DNA of 64,000 nucleotides from the NCBI RefSeq assembly GCF_964340395.1, contig NC_135558.1, positions 20,057,371 through 20,121,370 of the forward strand, written 5' to 3'. The stretch is from Glandiceps talaboti. Its lineage: Eukaryota > Hemichordata > Enteropneusta > Spengelidae. Below, in pieces: positions 11,531 through 27,800 of the stretch; the stretch's first letter is position 1; the number at the start of each line of letters is the position of its first letter. The position numbers and the translations under genes are program-made. Under the pieces are notes generated by a model, which saw only the letters and a list, made by a program, of their open reading frames with translations, was not told where the DNA came from and did no database searches.

Positions 11531-13671
11531 CAAAATGAGATGACAATCACAGGGTAGATGCTTATAACTTTGTACTGGTTGGGTTCTGTTACGATCGACC
11601 GCATAACTTTTACATCCCAGATATCCTCTTTCCTTGTGATGTTTGTATTAGGGAACTTTGTTGAATTTCTACATTTTATCAAACTATTAAATTAATTCTA
11701 ACAATGTGGAGTATACGGACACAGTATCTTTTACCCCAGAAACCATCTTGACTTGTAAATGAATAGCTGCCACCACTCCCTATGGTGTGGGAAGCGAATG
11801 TAGATAGAATCTAGAAGCCCGCCCCTTGCGGTAGGGAGCTGCCAGAATTCACCACTAAACGGGCAGAATTGAGATGGGTCTAGAGTTATTCAGTTTGTAG
11901 CAACAGACAATATTGTGCACGTGATCGCACGTGCACCGCAAACCAGTTTCTCTTGCCTGGGGTGGTCAGTGAATTACAATTAGTAAAGGTATCACTGGGG
12001 TGTTTTAAATTTGTTTTGTCCAAAATGGCATATACGAACAATTCGATGCGCCGAAAGCTAACTTGATGTCCATAGCCGTTTTAACATTTATTTGTACCTG
12101 GGGATACGAAACTAGTCAGAAATTCAAACCATTTCTTACTTCAGACGACTTACAATTAATTAACTTACAATGGTAAATACTCATTCGGACTAAACAACTA
12201 TACATTCTAGAACCATTTACTTCCTTTACTTTCTGTAATTTTCGAATCTGCATAGTTATTTTATTTTGTTACTCGTACGTTCTAGTTCACACTCATTGCC
12301 TGGACTTATTCTGGCATGGCACGAATAGACCTCACATTCCCCCGTACTGTTATGTACGTAGCAACTATTTCCCGAGGTTTAGACTAGAAATTCCGAATAA
12401 GACTTTGTTCACCATTTGTTGACGATTTATCCCTAACGTGTTACCGGACACCACGTTTGTCGTTGTTTGAATATCACCATCGATTTAGTGTACTTTCAGT
12501 GTTATGGTCGTCGAATCGCTAATGCTGCAGATGTGAACAGTTGGATAAATATGACAAGTATACAGCCCCAGGATCAATCATATCTTCTGCTGAACGCAAG
12601 GAGGCGGGCTTCAATAAAATGGGGAGCTAGGAGTCACGATGAACACTATAGTCAATGCATAGAACAAAGACTGTTAGGGGGTGATCAGATTTTACGGTCG
12701 GGGGTGGGTAGGCGACTTTTTGTTCATATTGTACTTTAAAAGAATGAACCCCCTCCCTCCAATTCACCCACAAAACCAACCAACACAATTAAAAAACTGA
12801 CCCCACCACCCATCCTCAATATATTACAAGAAACATTCTTCTTGTTCTTGCAAAAGACACACTATTCTCAAAGCATAATACTGCACACTGCATAGTTAAT
12901 TTTGAATGTTACATTTACAATAATTTAAGTGTATCTGGTAAATTGCTAACCCAAATCCATTGCTTCACATGAAGATCTTTAGACCGGAACCCTATGAGAA
13001 GTATGATTGTCCGTTCACGGACATACAAATTTTTAAAGTAACCAATAGTTCTAAGATATCTCTCTGATTGAGTGAACTATTGCCATAAATTAATTCAGCT
13101 AATCATCAAGTACAATATTAGAAGTGGAGTTAATATAAATGTAAACCAATGTCAATAACTGTCAATACATGTACACACATTGACCAGTTTGCACTCTCCA
13201 AGGCACTTGTTTGTCCTGGTCATAATTGTTCAGTTTAATCATGGTACTGACTCAAAACTCCCCTCCCTTCATTGGCCAAACTGCCAATTTTAACGAAAAT
13301 GTTTTTGAACAGGTTTTGAATAATGAATGTGATCAATATCATTAAAATGTCATTAAAATGTTTTCTGTACTACAGCTGTTTCAGAACTAGATTACGAATT
13401 CACTTCACTTACTACTGGCTATGTTGTCCAGTATATTGCTGACAACATGATAGCCTTGAAAATAAAGACCTTTTAATACCAAGGAATTGTAATATTATGA
13501 TCTGCTAACAAAATTTTACTCGCAGTATACAGTCACTCAATGATGGATATTCGATGTAACATATTCTAGGGGAGATGTAAAATCTAATTTTCCTCATAAC
13601 TTTGCACCGTGTCAGTACTATAGAAGTCCTGGCTACAGTAAGTAGCCCTTTACTAGATCATCATCAAACAA
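11531..13671. other. Gene-free stretch
   Basis: I see no supportable gene. A 90-codon frame near 12467 has no coding signature and ends in a frame-by-chance context. The segment 11760-11950 is relatively GC-rich and includes a short palindrome GTGCACGTGATCGCACGTGCAC near 11915-11937, which could bind a bHLH-type factor but is not otherwise supported. Confidence 0.5.
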
Positions 13672-13790
13672 GGCGATCAGGATAAAAACGTAAACATGTA
13701 CCATGAAAGTCAATTCAGGCAAAATAACGAAGGTAAAATAGCAATAAACGATTAGCCGATATCCACATCGATCGGATTTTAATCAGATTG
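13672..13790. mobile_element. Solo arm of the CAATCTGATTAAAATCCG hairpin MITE
   Basis: This 119-base segment matches, base for base over most of its length, one arm of the hairpin elements at 31812-32016 and 32399-32640. It includes AAACATGTACCATGAA, GGCAAAATAACGAAGGTAAA and the terminal CGGATTTTAATCAGATTG. Only one arm is present, so the copy is truncated. Confidence 0.85.
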
Positions 13791-14700
13791 TGTGAACACC
13801 AAGAGATAGAGCAAATATTGGCCAGAGTTGTATTGTTGTCGTGACACAAAGAATGTATTTAAACAGATCTCGACTACACAAATCAAAAACACAAAGAAAC
13901 TTCGTGAATAGTAGACTGAATGTAGAAAACGTTATTTATGTGATGGTATTTGTGATCCACACAGGCAATTAATGACTACGCGATTTTTATATATTGAACC
14001 AACCACGGCCCTAAAGTCGATCAAAATTGAAAGCGAGTGTATCGGTACCAGGTGCGATGATATGACTCGACGTTATCCATTGTCCAAATTTGGGGCAAAT
14101 ATCAGAAATTCCGCCCATTGGGCATGTATTTTGGGACATACTTCATTGGGCAAGAACATTTAATGAGCCTCTGAGATGAACAGCCAAAATAGTTTGAAAA
14201 AAAAAATACACAAAACATTTTAAGCAAAATTAATGTGTCGTATGAAGTGTTCTCTAGGTGGAATCACATAAACAAACCGTTCTTACATTTTACCTGTTTC
14301 CCCAATTTTTGACTAGTGATGAATGGAGTTGAAAGGAATTGATATTTTCTCTTCTAAAAGGTAAGTTTCTCGCGGTAAATATTGACGAAAACCTAAGGAT
14401 ACATAGTCACAGTAGTTTGTGATATCGATAATATATAAACACATAAATGTGGATAATCAATAGACACGATTGATATGACCCATACAGTGGGAAAAGTTCC
14501 AAATCACGTATGATATACTTTTGACTTGAGAGGTTGATAACCTTGGCCTCGTTCCTTACCTGACCTATAGTACCTGGGCCTCCTATTGTTAACACAACAA
14601 TCGTACAATAAGTGAGCATTGTATCTAGAGTTTCAATGGCTCGCAACTCCTTTCAAACCAAGTCCTGCATATCAATGGTTCTTTTGACATTTCTCTCTCA
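13791..14700. other. Gene-free stretch upstream of the micropeptide gene
   Basis: No coding signature is seen. The 3' end near 14701-14709 has a TATA-like CATATATAG about 130 bases before the start codon at 14835, which would suit a promoter for the following gene. Confidence 0.4.
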
Positions 14701-14834
14701 CATATATAGTATGAAACCAAGTAAACAAAGTCGCGATCTCATTCTGTGGGTAGAAGCAGCTGGAAGCAGTCAAGTGATTGCACTATACCTGGTTTGATAA
14801 CACGAACAGACTATTCTCATACACGAAGAACAAG

Positions 14835-18271
<3,437 letters not shown>

Positions 18272-18719
18272 GAGGCTGCTGAAACTAATTTTGTTTGTTA
18301 AGAACCCATGTGTCGTCTTGAAGTAATAATTCAATATGCACGCCGACGGAGTTGTCATGGAGACACCTTACCAAGCCTAACAAACACTTAATGCACTCCT
18401 AGTTGTCAGCACGTTTTGTTCAATCACCAATGAAACGTTGGTGATTTTACTTTCTGTCAAGAACCATTTGAACGTTTCTAATCTTCTACGTAGTTGGACA
18501 CTCTCTACGTTAACTGTATAGTATAATAGCATTACAATAATTGAAAGAAAGACGGCTACGTGAAAGATAGGTTTCACTAAACTTGTATAAAGTAAATAAT
18601 ACTGTATCCACTGTTAATGTTATAAATACTTTCTATGTCTTACTGGTATGCTTTGTCTTGTACAAACACTATTTTATTTTAATTTACTAAACATCATTGA
18701 AATGGACAGTGTTTATGCT

Positions 18720-18812
18720 TAGTCTGTGTCTGTGTCTGTGTCTGTGTCTGTGCATACGCTTGTTTGAATATACACGTTTGTCCGTTATGCGCCTGTTGTC
18801 CTGTTGAACGAA

Positions 18813-18870
<58 letters not shown>
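18720..18870. repeat. (TGTGTC)n and (GT)n microsatellites
   Basis: Six-base TGTGTC repeats near 18722-18752 are followed by a long GT run at 18812-18870. Positions 18272-18719 and 18871-19860 contain no gene I can support. Confidence 0.9.
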
Positions 18871-18871
<1 letters not shown>

Positions 18872-19869
18872 CCTCATCTCTCCCAAGTCCCATTATTGAA
18901 ATGACATTTACATATCATTAATTTTAACATTCGCAATAATGTATTTACTTATCTAGTCGTTATCTAAAGTATTAAATGAGATAAAGCAAGGAAGTAAGTT
19001 GGGTATTATATGTGTATATACTCTGATTTAACTTTAGTTTTGGTCGTCATTATTTGCCAAGGTAAGCAAGCAGACTTGCCACACGGTTCACAAATAGAAA
19101 ACAAACAACGACAGGGGAATATAACCTTCCATTAGTCGGATCAGTAGATGTTTACACTCACTTTCGTCTCATTGTGAACACAAATAAATAGGCCTGAGTT
19201 TGAATCTTTCTTGTATCATCCGAAAGTTATGTTGATTTGTGTTTACAGTAAGATAAAATGTATCATTTTATATGTTTGCGCGCTATCAATATCTGTATTT
19301 TTTTTTTATGTAAATTGTAAAAAAAAAATCGTTAATAGGTTAACATAAAAAACCACCATGTTACCTAATTGAAACTCTACAGTCACCCTGGTTTGGTAGT
19401 AATTATAAATCTGCTTTCCATTTGGGACTAAAGCCACACACTTTCTGATATTACTAGGCCTACTGTGAATAAAAACACATCAAACCTTGGATGACACAAT
19501 TACCATTACAATTCTTGATTCATGTTTGCTTTTATCTGGACAACAACTTAAATTTACCAGTAGCGGGCCTTTGATATATTCTCTGATGATGCCAACAACA
19601 GGTACGAAACAATCTGTATTTTTCTAGCACACTGTAGGCCTATCATATTTGCAGTGTCTGTCAATGCGAGTGTATGTTAAACACTATTTTTACAAAACGA
19701 AGCAGTTTTCAAAGTTTGATCATTAAATGATTTCTAAATAAAACATTCATGTTATCTTAATTTATGCATTGTAGGCATCCCAGGCTAAAGGTATGTAAAG
19801 TTATCTATCTAAAATATCTATGTGTTTAACAATGATGATTTAATTTATTAATCAACTGATCTATCGAAT

Positions 19870-19875
19870 GGTTGC

Positions 19876-19951
<76 letters not shown>

Positions 19952-20053
19952 GTGAGTGAGTGAGTGAGTGAGTGAGTGAGTGAGTGAGTGAGTGAGTGAG
20001 TGAGTGAGTGAGTGAGTGAGTGAATTAGTGAGTGAGTGAGTGATGACTGATTG

Positions 20054-20146
<93 letters not shown>

Positions 20147-20235
20147 CGATCAAAAGAATTTGTATAGCACCAAAATCCAATTCAGCTATGCCAATTAGAT
20201 CCTAGCACGGGAATTACTTAATGCAGTGCCTTCAA
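19870..20235 (-). mobile_element. Retroposon 3' tail with (TCAA)n/(TCAC)n
   Basis: The plus strand shows (TTGA)n and (GTGA)n from 19870 to 20145, followed by AAAAGAATTTGTATAGCACC. Read on the minus strand this is unique sequence ending TGGTGCTATACAAATTC and then a tetranucleotide tail, a common 3' end for CR1/L2-like retroposons and their SINEs. The body is too short to classify. Confidence 0.45.
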
Positions 20236-20579
20236 ACAAATTTACTGAGTTAGTACTAGTGGAAAACAATCAATACCTTTAAAATTATCGATGTGGGGGT
20301 TTTATGTTCCTTTTCAGTATTTAAAAAAAAAATATTTTTAAAAGGATGGGAACCTTTAGAGAAAGGCAATTCAGAGGTCACTTTTTAGACAAGCAACTCG
20401 GGGGGTCCGGCAGAATCATAGATCGTGCTTGATTTCCCCCACCCCTCATGATTACTGAAGTCTCCCTTAAAATGCACCGACCACGTCACCTAAGCCAACA
20501 TTTCATGAGCAACGGATAGGCAGTGGTGATAGGTTTTCAAGCAGTAAGAGCCATTGCTTCAAAAGTTCAGCTCTCATCA

Positions 20580-21321
20580 TGTTGAAAAGGGTGATGAGTG
20601 CTGGTGTGCTGGTGTTTATTTTTGTGGCAGTTGTTTCTCGAGCTCGATCGTGTATTATTTTTGTGGGTCGAATGTTTCGCACGGACAAAGATTGGAATTC
20701 GCTGAAGGATACTCCACACGTACACAGTACCTGAATCCAAATATCGACGATCAAACTCCTGACCTTAATTATACAACTTTGAATATTGTCAAGCAAGATG
20801 AAAAAGAGAAAGTAAGTCAAGACGGTGTGAATGTCCTGATAGTTTCTGGCACACGCATGGGTTCGTCCTTTTGTGGAGAATTCTTTCAAACCCACATTTC
20901 CTCTATATATTCGAGCCATTGTGGAGCCACCACTTCGACATTGATGTGGAACCTCAGATATCTGTTGATGGGGTGAACTCGTTATTCATTAATGTAACTT
21001 TAAGACTTATGCTGAGCGATGGGGAAAATATTTCACCACATGGAGTAACAAAACAGAACCTACAAAGCAAGCAATGTCAGCGACTTGTATCTGGTACTAG
21101 TACTGTTACCACTTACTGTAAAAAAACAACAAAAAAACAAAAACAAAAAAACTCTACACAAAGTTGTCAAGGTAATTCGTACGCTGGATATCCGAGATGT
21201 TATACCATTAATGGAAAAGAGGGATTTAAATTTGAAAGTTATAAACACTGTACGAGATTCGAGAGCAATGATGTGTTCTTTAATACCTTGCTACTCCTCT
21301 CACTGGATAAAAAGACAATGA
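20580..21321 (+). pseudogene. Carbohydrate sulfotransferase (CHST1/Gal-GlcNAc 6-O type) pseudogene
   Basis: Pieces of one Golgi carbohydrate sulfotransferase occur in order but in changing frames. A type II membrane-anchor start (MLKRVMSAGVLVFIFVAVVS) begins at 20580. The frame then shifts to a stem plus VNVLIVSGTRMGSSFCGEF near 20824-20880, which is the 5'-phosphosulfate-binding loop that contacts PAPS. The frame shifts again to PHFLYIFEPLWSHHF (20886-20935). After another shift comes LNLKVINTVRDSRAMM near 21225-21275, matching the 3'-phosphate-binding motif (VRDxRA). The C-terminal third of the enzyme is missing and stops follow. At least three frameshifts and a truncation make it non-functional as read; assembly error is less likely because the damage is spread out. 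An A-rich tract at 21120-21150 sits at the last shift. Intact relatives would transfer sulfate to galactose or GlcNAc on glycans. Confidence 0.8.
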
Positions 21322-21825
21322 CACAGGGCCAAATACGAGACATCAAACTTTTAAAAGAGTTCCTCATGGACGTATTGAAACAGTACTTTTGAAGTGATAT
21401 CTACTATTCAGTACTTTTGAAGTGATATCTACTATTCAAACAAAACAGCAAAGAGGCTTGGAAAAAGAACTTTCTAGTTTTGCGTTTAAAATTCCAAAAT
21501 AAATAACCAATTTTATTCTACCTTAATTTCCGATTTCCTGTATTCTGTTGTCCAATGACTTGACGTCCTTGCTATGTACATGTATATACATTTGATATTG
21601 ACCTCTACCCTATGTATCATTATATTCACGACGACATACACGACTAGTCTTTTCTTGCTATAACTTAATATTTTATTAATTTAACTATTAATGTCACTGT
21701 AAAGTCATCATAATATTATTAAAATATAATTCAGCTCGTATAAGCATCATGATTATGGGACTGTCTGTCACGTGACAATGTCTAAGTCCATAGACTGGAG
21801 AGTGTAGGATCTACACTAACTGATC

Positions 21826-22141
21826 TCAGTAGTAAATTGGAGGTGCGCCCTCATCGGGAACGAGGTAACCAGAGTTCTGCAACTCCCATGGTACGTATTC
21901 ATTGGAGTGTTTATCCTTCAAGTCCTTGATCTCTCTCTCCAAGTCCTTATTTCTATTGTGTTCCTGTGATATTTTTTCCTCGATATCATCCAACATGTCG
22001 ACTTGAGCAAGGACCATTGCAGATAACTCCTTCTTGGTTTTACAGCTAACTGTTTCAAACTTGTGGTCACTTTCTCTCACCTCATGTAAGATGTCACATA
22101 TAGTACGCTCATCGGGCTGATCGTCACATTGATGAGGTGAT
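21826..22141 (-). CDS. Terminal exon of an unknown coiled-coil protein
   Basis: A minus-strand frame of 105 codons ends in TGA at 21826. It has no ATG where it begins, but a good acceptor (TTCCTTGATTGACAG) sits just before 22141, so it is probably a last exon entered with one base completing a codon. It reads SPHQCDDQPDERTICDILHE, then a helical stretch with heptad-like spacing (EEKISQEHNRNKDLEREIK), and ends GYLVPDEGAPPIYY. The Tyr/Pro-rich end could be a short interaction motif. I could not find the preceding exon in 22180-24790. No family recognised; a real exon is likely but unproven. Confidence 0.45.
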
Positions 22142-22179
22142 CTGTCAATCAAGGAAATTTGATAGTGAAACACAAGAAC

Positions 22180-24790
22180 TAATTAAGAGGCGTGGCCATG
22201 TACACAGAGTGTATAACATCGTCGTTGATGGCGCCACCAAAGTAATCTATTGTATACATATGTTCAAGACTGGTCGTATCTGACATCATGTCTGAAACTT
22301 GACACATTTTCTTTTTTAATACAGCAGAAGAATATCCACTGTGCAGGAACAAAAGTCAGAAGGGATACAAATGTTACTTGTATCTGTCTCTCGGAGAGGG
22401 GATTTATTTATTACACTGCGATTTAATTGTTGCATGTGTCTGCTTAACAGTCCGTACGTAGCTATAGTGTATTGTCACAATATGGTGCACGTGCACGTGC
22501 ATGTTTTGTTTTGTTTGTCGGAATTATGACGAGGACGCACGCTTTCCTTCATGTAGTCATCGATTAGTAAATCACCCTCTGCAAAAGACAGACACATACA
22601 CAACCGACAATAATTTTATCCGTTGTGATTTTAATTTGCTTGTTCCCACACAGCGTACTTTCTTCTGCTGTGTATTGAAGTATTTATGATTTTACTTATT
22701 ACATCATATGTTTTATAATTGTTATCTTACACATTTAAGTTGAAATAAATGTATTCACCATGCAATGATACTTCCTTATAAAGAAAAGAAATATCATTGG
22801 TTCATTTGACCATAATATTGTTAATAGGATAACAAAATTTTCTAAAATTCCTGCCTGGGTTTATGAATGGATATCATTTTGCATGTGTCATAAATAGGCT
22901 GTATAGTCATATAAAGGCCAAGGCTTCAATCCCAGATTCTCATATTAGTATTGTCTAATCAATGAAGTCATCAATTCAGGATTACAAAGGATCATTCAGG
23001 ACCACTAACTTTTTCTACAGCTCTGCCAGAAAACTTTTTTTTTTTACACCAGTCCTAGGTTTTGAACCTTATTTGAATTGGGATTTTAATAAAACTGCTA
23101 AGAGAATCAAGTATTCCGAAAAGGCCTGGATCACGACTTTTAAGTTGATCGAGCAGTGAAAACGTATTCACAAACTATACATAAGGCACCCCCCATAACA
23201 ATTGTTTCTGGTCAAGATATTTTTTCTACAGCGGTGCGACGACTGGAATATTTTATTTTTTTTATTATATTTTATTCTCAAAAAACCTGTCACTGAATCT
23301 AATATTTTATCACAGTTACTTTAGTACTTTATAAATGGGGCAGATGTCATTTGCTTGTTCATGATTGGCTCTGCAGTTGTCTTCACTGATCATGAAGTGG
23401 GGGGGGGGGGGTATTTTTCAAAATTTGCGTTTCCCCCTGGATGTGCAGACTGCATTGGCTAGAAAAAAACATGAAAATAAAAGACCGATGCGCGCGCTGA
23501 CCATAAACAATTCTCTCCTAAAGTACAGTTTTATACGCCTGGTAACAGAAAATAGAAAAATATAGTAAAATGTATACGTACATGTACATGTTGTAGTTTC
23601 CAGTACATGACACCTTATTGCACTTGTGTGTTCAGCTTCGAATTCAAAACTTATAAAAATGCGATAATTTTAATCATATTAGCAGTACATCGCTTTTGCT
23701 AAACATGAGTTGGTACTTTACCAAATTTTCATACTATGAAACTGTAGGGAACTTGTCGAAAAGATTTCACGCCCCTCTCTCTTCAGAGTCTCTGAAATAT
23801 TATACTTACCCAGTCTTCCCTAGAATTGTGTTCACCATCCACCAAAATAAGACAATCATTGTTGCGATATATATATATACTTTGAAAGTTCAAAAGTATG
23901 CAGGTTATTGGCAAATGTGATGAAGATCACTTATCTTTCATCAACTCTCATTAGAATGTTGATGTCAATATGAGTTGTGATGTCATAATCAGACGCGTGA
24001 CGAATGTAATGCGCACGCGCGAAGCAAACCTGGAATTTAAGTGAAGTGTTACCTGGTTTGGAGCGAAACATTGTTGAAGTGTATAGGCTCTTGGAGATTT
24101 AGGGTGAACGGAATGTAATTTCGTATTATTGAGTTTCAAAAGTCCTTGCGAAGAAAATCAGATATACAACCGTTACTTGTTGCCCTAAATTTTAGACTTG
24201 ATGAAATGTCAACACAGATCGAAGTCAGAACAAGGATTGAGAGAACATGGGTACCAATTCCATAGTAATTTAAGAAGTTGAAAGTATTTGTATAAAGGAA
24301 AAGATTGCACGGAGCCAACTCTGTACCTTCTTGCTTGGAAACCAGGAATTTGGGAAAAGGAATATAACATGAAATGCTGATGTCTGTGATGGAAAAATAA
24401 AAGCACAACTGTCATATAGCCATGTTTGAGAACCATTTTTGGACTACTCTGAGTTTCATGATTTGTGGCAATGCTTCCTCTCATTCATGGAACATTTGGA
24501 ATTCATTCTAATGTCTCAACAATTAGTTTATGCCCTGCATGGATCATATATAGCTGGAGCTTGAAGCTGTCAACTCATCAGTTGGAAACAGTCAGGACGC
24601 GTACGACCAGTTAAGGAACCAGGTCACAGTAAAGTACCTGTAATACGCAAGCAGAGACATTCCAACTTCCACCAAAAGGCTGTGAAGCGGAATCTTTCCC
24701 TGTAGTCTCAACACGGTATTATTTCAGGTCTGATTGAGTCCGTCGGGTGTCTTCGGATCTGACGCTATCTGACGCTGAATCTGACGCTCA
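22180..24790. other. Gene-free stretch
   Basis: I see no coding exon with good splice sites on either strand. Small frames of 60-90 codons show no bias. A palindromic GTGCACGTGCACGTGCA near 22482-22500 and a short poly(G) run at 23399-23410 are the only local structures. Close to 24760-24840 GACGCT/GAATCT repeats lead into the next gene. Confidence 0.45.
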
Positions 24791-24846
24791 ATATGACGCT
24801 AGCTGAATCTGAATCTGAATCTGACGCCAACTTTATACTCGTCAAT

Positions 24847-27800
24847 ATGGCGTCGGAATCTGAAGTTCATGGGGGAAAACGGAAAAGGGGTGAAACAAGT
24901 GGGACTTCGAGTGGTTCCTTCTCGTCTCCACGCGGGAAATACAAATTACGGCAAACTACGTCACCAGGCTGTATTTTCGGTGGGAGTAAGTCTTGCAACA
25001 CAACTACTTCTGACGATGCTTCTTCATCCTCGTCAAATTTAAGTTGCCGTGGACCGTCGACAAGTACATGTATATGGGGACCAGCACATTACAAACGACT
25101 GAATTTCAATGTAATTAACTCTCACTCTGTAAATGCGTTATTACATATTATTGTAAATGATGACGTTAAACGCGTGATACAGGAACCCCTGGTGCGGTTT
25201 CTATTCAAGCCACTGCGCGTCGATCATTCTTCAAAAATTGAACCTCCAAATATTGTAGATGATGCTTTCTTAGAGACCATACAGAAAGAATGTCCAGGTA
25301 ACCAATATTTTTGTGATGATGCATCCGAGAATTATGGGGTTTTGTTGTCGAGGCCTTTCACCTTCTTGGAAATAAGCCCACTCTGTGCACGTAGCGGCTG
25401 TTGCTGGTAAAGGCCCTGAGACGATCAAATATAGTGCTGCAGCAGGGCCCGCATTTTTGACGTCAAGCACAACCGGAAAATTACCAGCATAATGTGTTAT
25501 ATCAAACCTTCGTTAGAGTCTCAGAAATATGGAAATCAATGATGACAGAGCCAATCATATTAAAGTTTCAGTGCATCACGCAGGAATGATCCCCCCCCCC
25601 CCAAACAAATATGCGTGTTACCATGGAAACGGCCATCTTTTGAGCCAAAATCACATTTGGTCTTCCTGCAGTTGCACCGTTGGGCAATGGAAACCTGGAG
25701 AGTCACTTAATGTTTTGCAGGACACCTTTATCCTGACAATAATGAAAAGTTTCTATATATATCAAACTGTTATGGTAGAGTCTAGCAAATAAGAAAATAT
25801 ATGATGACAGACCTGGGGACTGATATAAAGGAATTTACAACACTTTTTGTAATATGTCGAAGGAAGTCTGAGACCAACATTTGTTTGGATGACATACAGG
25901 TATGCATTTGATTCATATATCATGTTAACGATTTAATGTGTTTAGGTTGAATATTTATATATTTTGTGTGTAACAGGTATCACCCGACATACATGACCCA
26001 TTCTTCCAAGTAAATATGTATGCTACCATGACAACAGCCATCTTTTGAGCCAAAATATCATTTCAACTTCGTGTAGTTCAGCAATGGAAAGTCATATAAT
26101 GTTTTGCAGGACATCTTAATGCTGAAAATAATGTAAGGTTTCCATATATCAAACTCTTCGTTAGAATCTAACAAAAAAGAGAATATATGATGACAGACCT
26201 GGAGACTAGTACAAAGAAAGTTACGACACTTTTTCTAACATGATGTAGGACTCGGGCGAACATTCGATATTATATGTGTCGATGTTGGTTTTATACTTAA
26301 GTTTTAATTTGTTTATATCGAATGTGTGCATAATTTTGTTGACAGTATAAGTGTTAATCTGTCCTCAGAAACCATTATGCAAGGAACAACCATGTGAAAA
26401 TTTACTAACTTACTGGCAGTTGTTATGGAAACATGTTTTGGGGATACTAATAATATATGTGTGTAGAAAACATCTTATCGATAAATAAAACATAGACACA
26501 CTCGATCTAAACAACAATACATAGTATTCTGTACCAATCAATATTCGTGTCAGTCTTTCTTCATCATGTTGCAAAATGTGTTGTAACATTATTTGTGTTA
26601 GTCTCCAGGTATGTCATCATATATTTCCATTATTCAAACAAAGAGTTTAATGTATAGAAGCCTTATTACTTATTTTCAACTTAAAGCCACCCTGTAAAAC
26701 TTTAGGTGACTGTCCAGTTTTCCATTGCTGGATTACAGGAAGACAAAGTGGGATTTAGCTCAAAACATGACCGTTGCTATGGTAACATGCATATTGTTTG
26801 GGAATACACGTCCATGTATGCAAGTTGACACCTAACACAGACAGACATATTCAACCTAAACAAATTAAATTTTTAACATGATACACGAACCCATCACATA
26901 GTACCTGTATGGTAACTGAGTAAATGTGGTTTTAGTCTTCCTGCAACATGTTACAAAAAGCATTGAAATTTTCTTTATAGACTCCGGGTCTGTCGTCATA
27001 CATTTCCTTATTTGTTAGACTCTGACAATGAATTTGATATATAGAAACCTTACATTATTGTCAAGATAAAACTGAACTGCAAAAGGTTTCCATTGCTGAA
27101 CAACAGGGAGACAAATTGTGATATTGGATCAAAACATGATCGTTACCATGATAACGTACATTTTTAGGGGGAGAATGGTTCCTGTGTGTCGCCTAATACA
27201 TATCACACACAAATACATATACATGTTCAACCTATACACATTAAAACTTTAATATGATCCACAAACACTACACATAGTATCTTTATTTTATCTCAATAAA
27301 TGTTGATCTTAGTTTTCTACACCATGTTACATATTGTGCTCTAACTTAATTTGTAATAATTTTTGGCTCTGTCATGGATTTCCATATACCTGAGACTCTA
27401 ACGAAGAGTTTGATATTATGTATTATGCTCAGCCTGGTAATTTTCCGGTTGCGCTATCTCAAAAACTAAGCCACTTTTCAGGCTTCTGCTGCTCTAGTAT
27501 AATCAGTTGTTTTTTTTACATTATCAATTGTTGTACTGTACATTGTAGTAGACATTGTTATCTTTGTCACGTCAGCTCTCCAATGTTTCATAGCATGAAT
27601 CATTATTAACATGTCATTAGCCTGCTAAAATGAGTGTTTTTAGCATGTAACAGTTCTATTTTCAATACTGTTAAATATTTAGTAGAATTATGACAAATTA
27701 TAAGACAAACATAAAACATGGTAGCTTGTAAGCTTAGGGAGCCTTCAGTAGATACAGGAGGTGGGGTGGGGTGGGGGTATCAGGCCCAGGCTCAGCTCTC

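Noticed and set aside
12467-12739. 90-codon plus-strand frame
   Set aside because: It has no coding bias, recognisable domain or splice context, and ends in low-complexity neighbourhood.
25298-25410. Continuation of the first exon frame to the stop at 25408 as the real protein end
   Set aside because: The donor at 25298 is good, joins in phase to 33161, and the tail immediately abuts the foldback element; read-through remains possible as an isoform.
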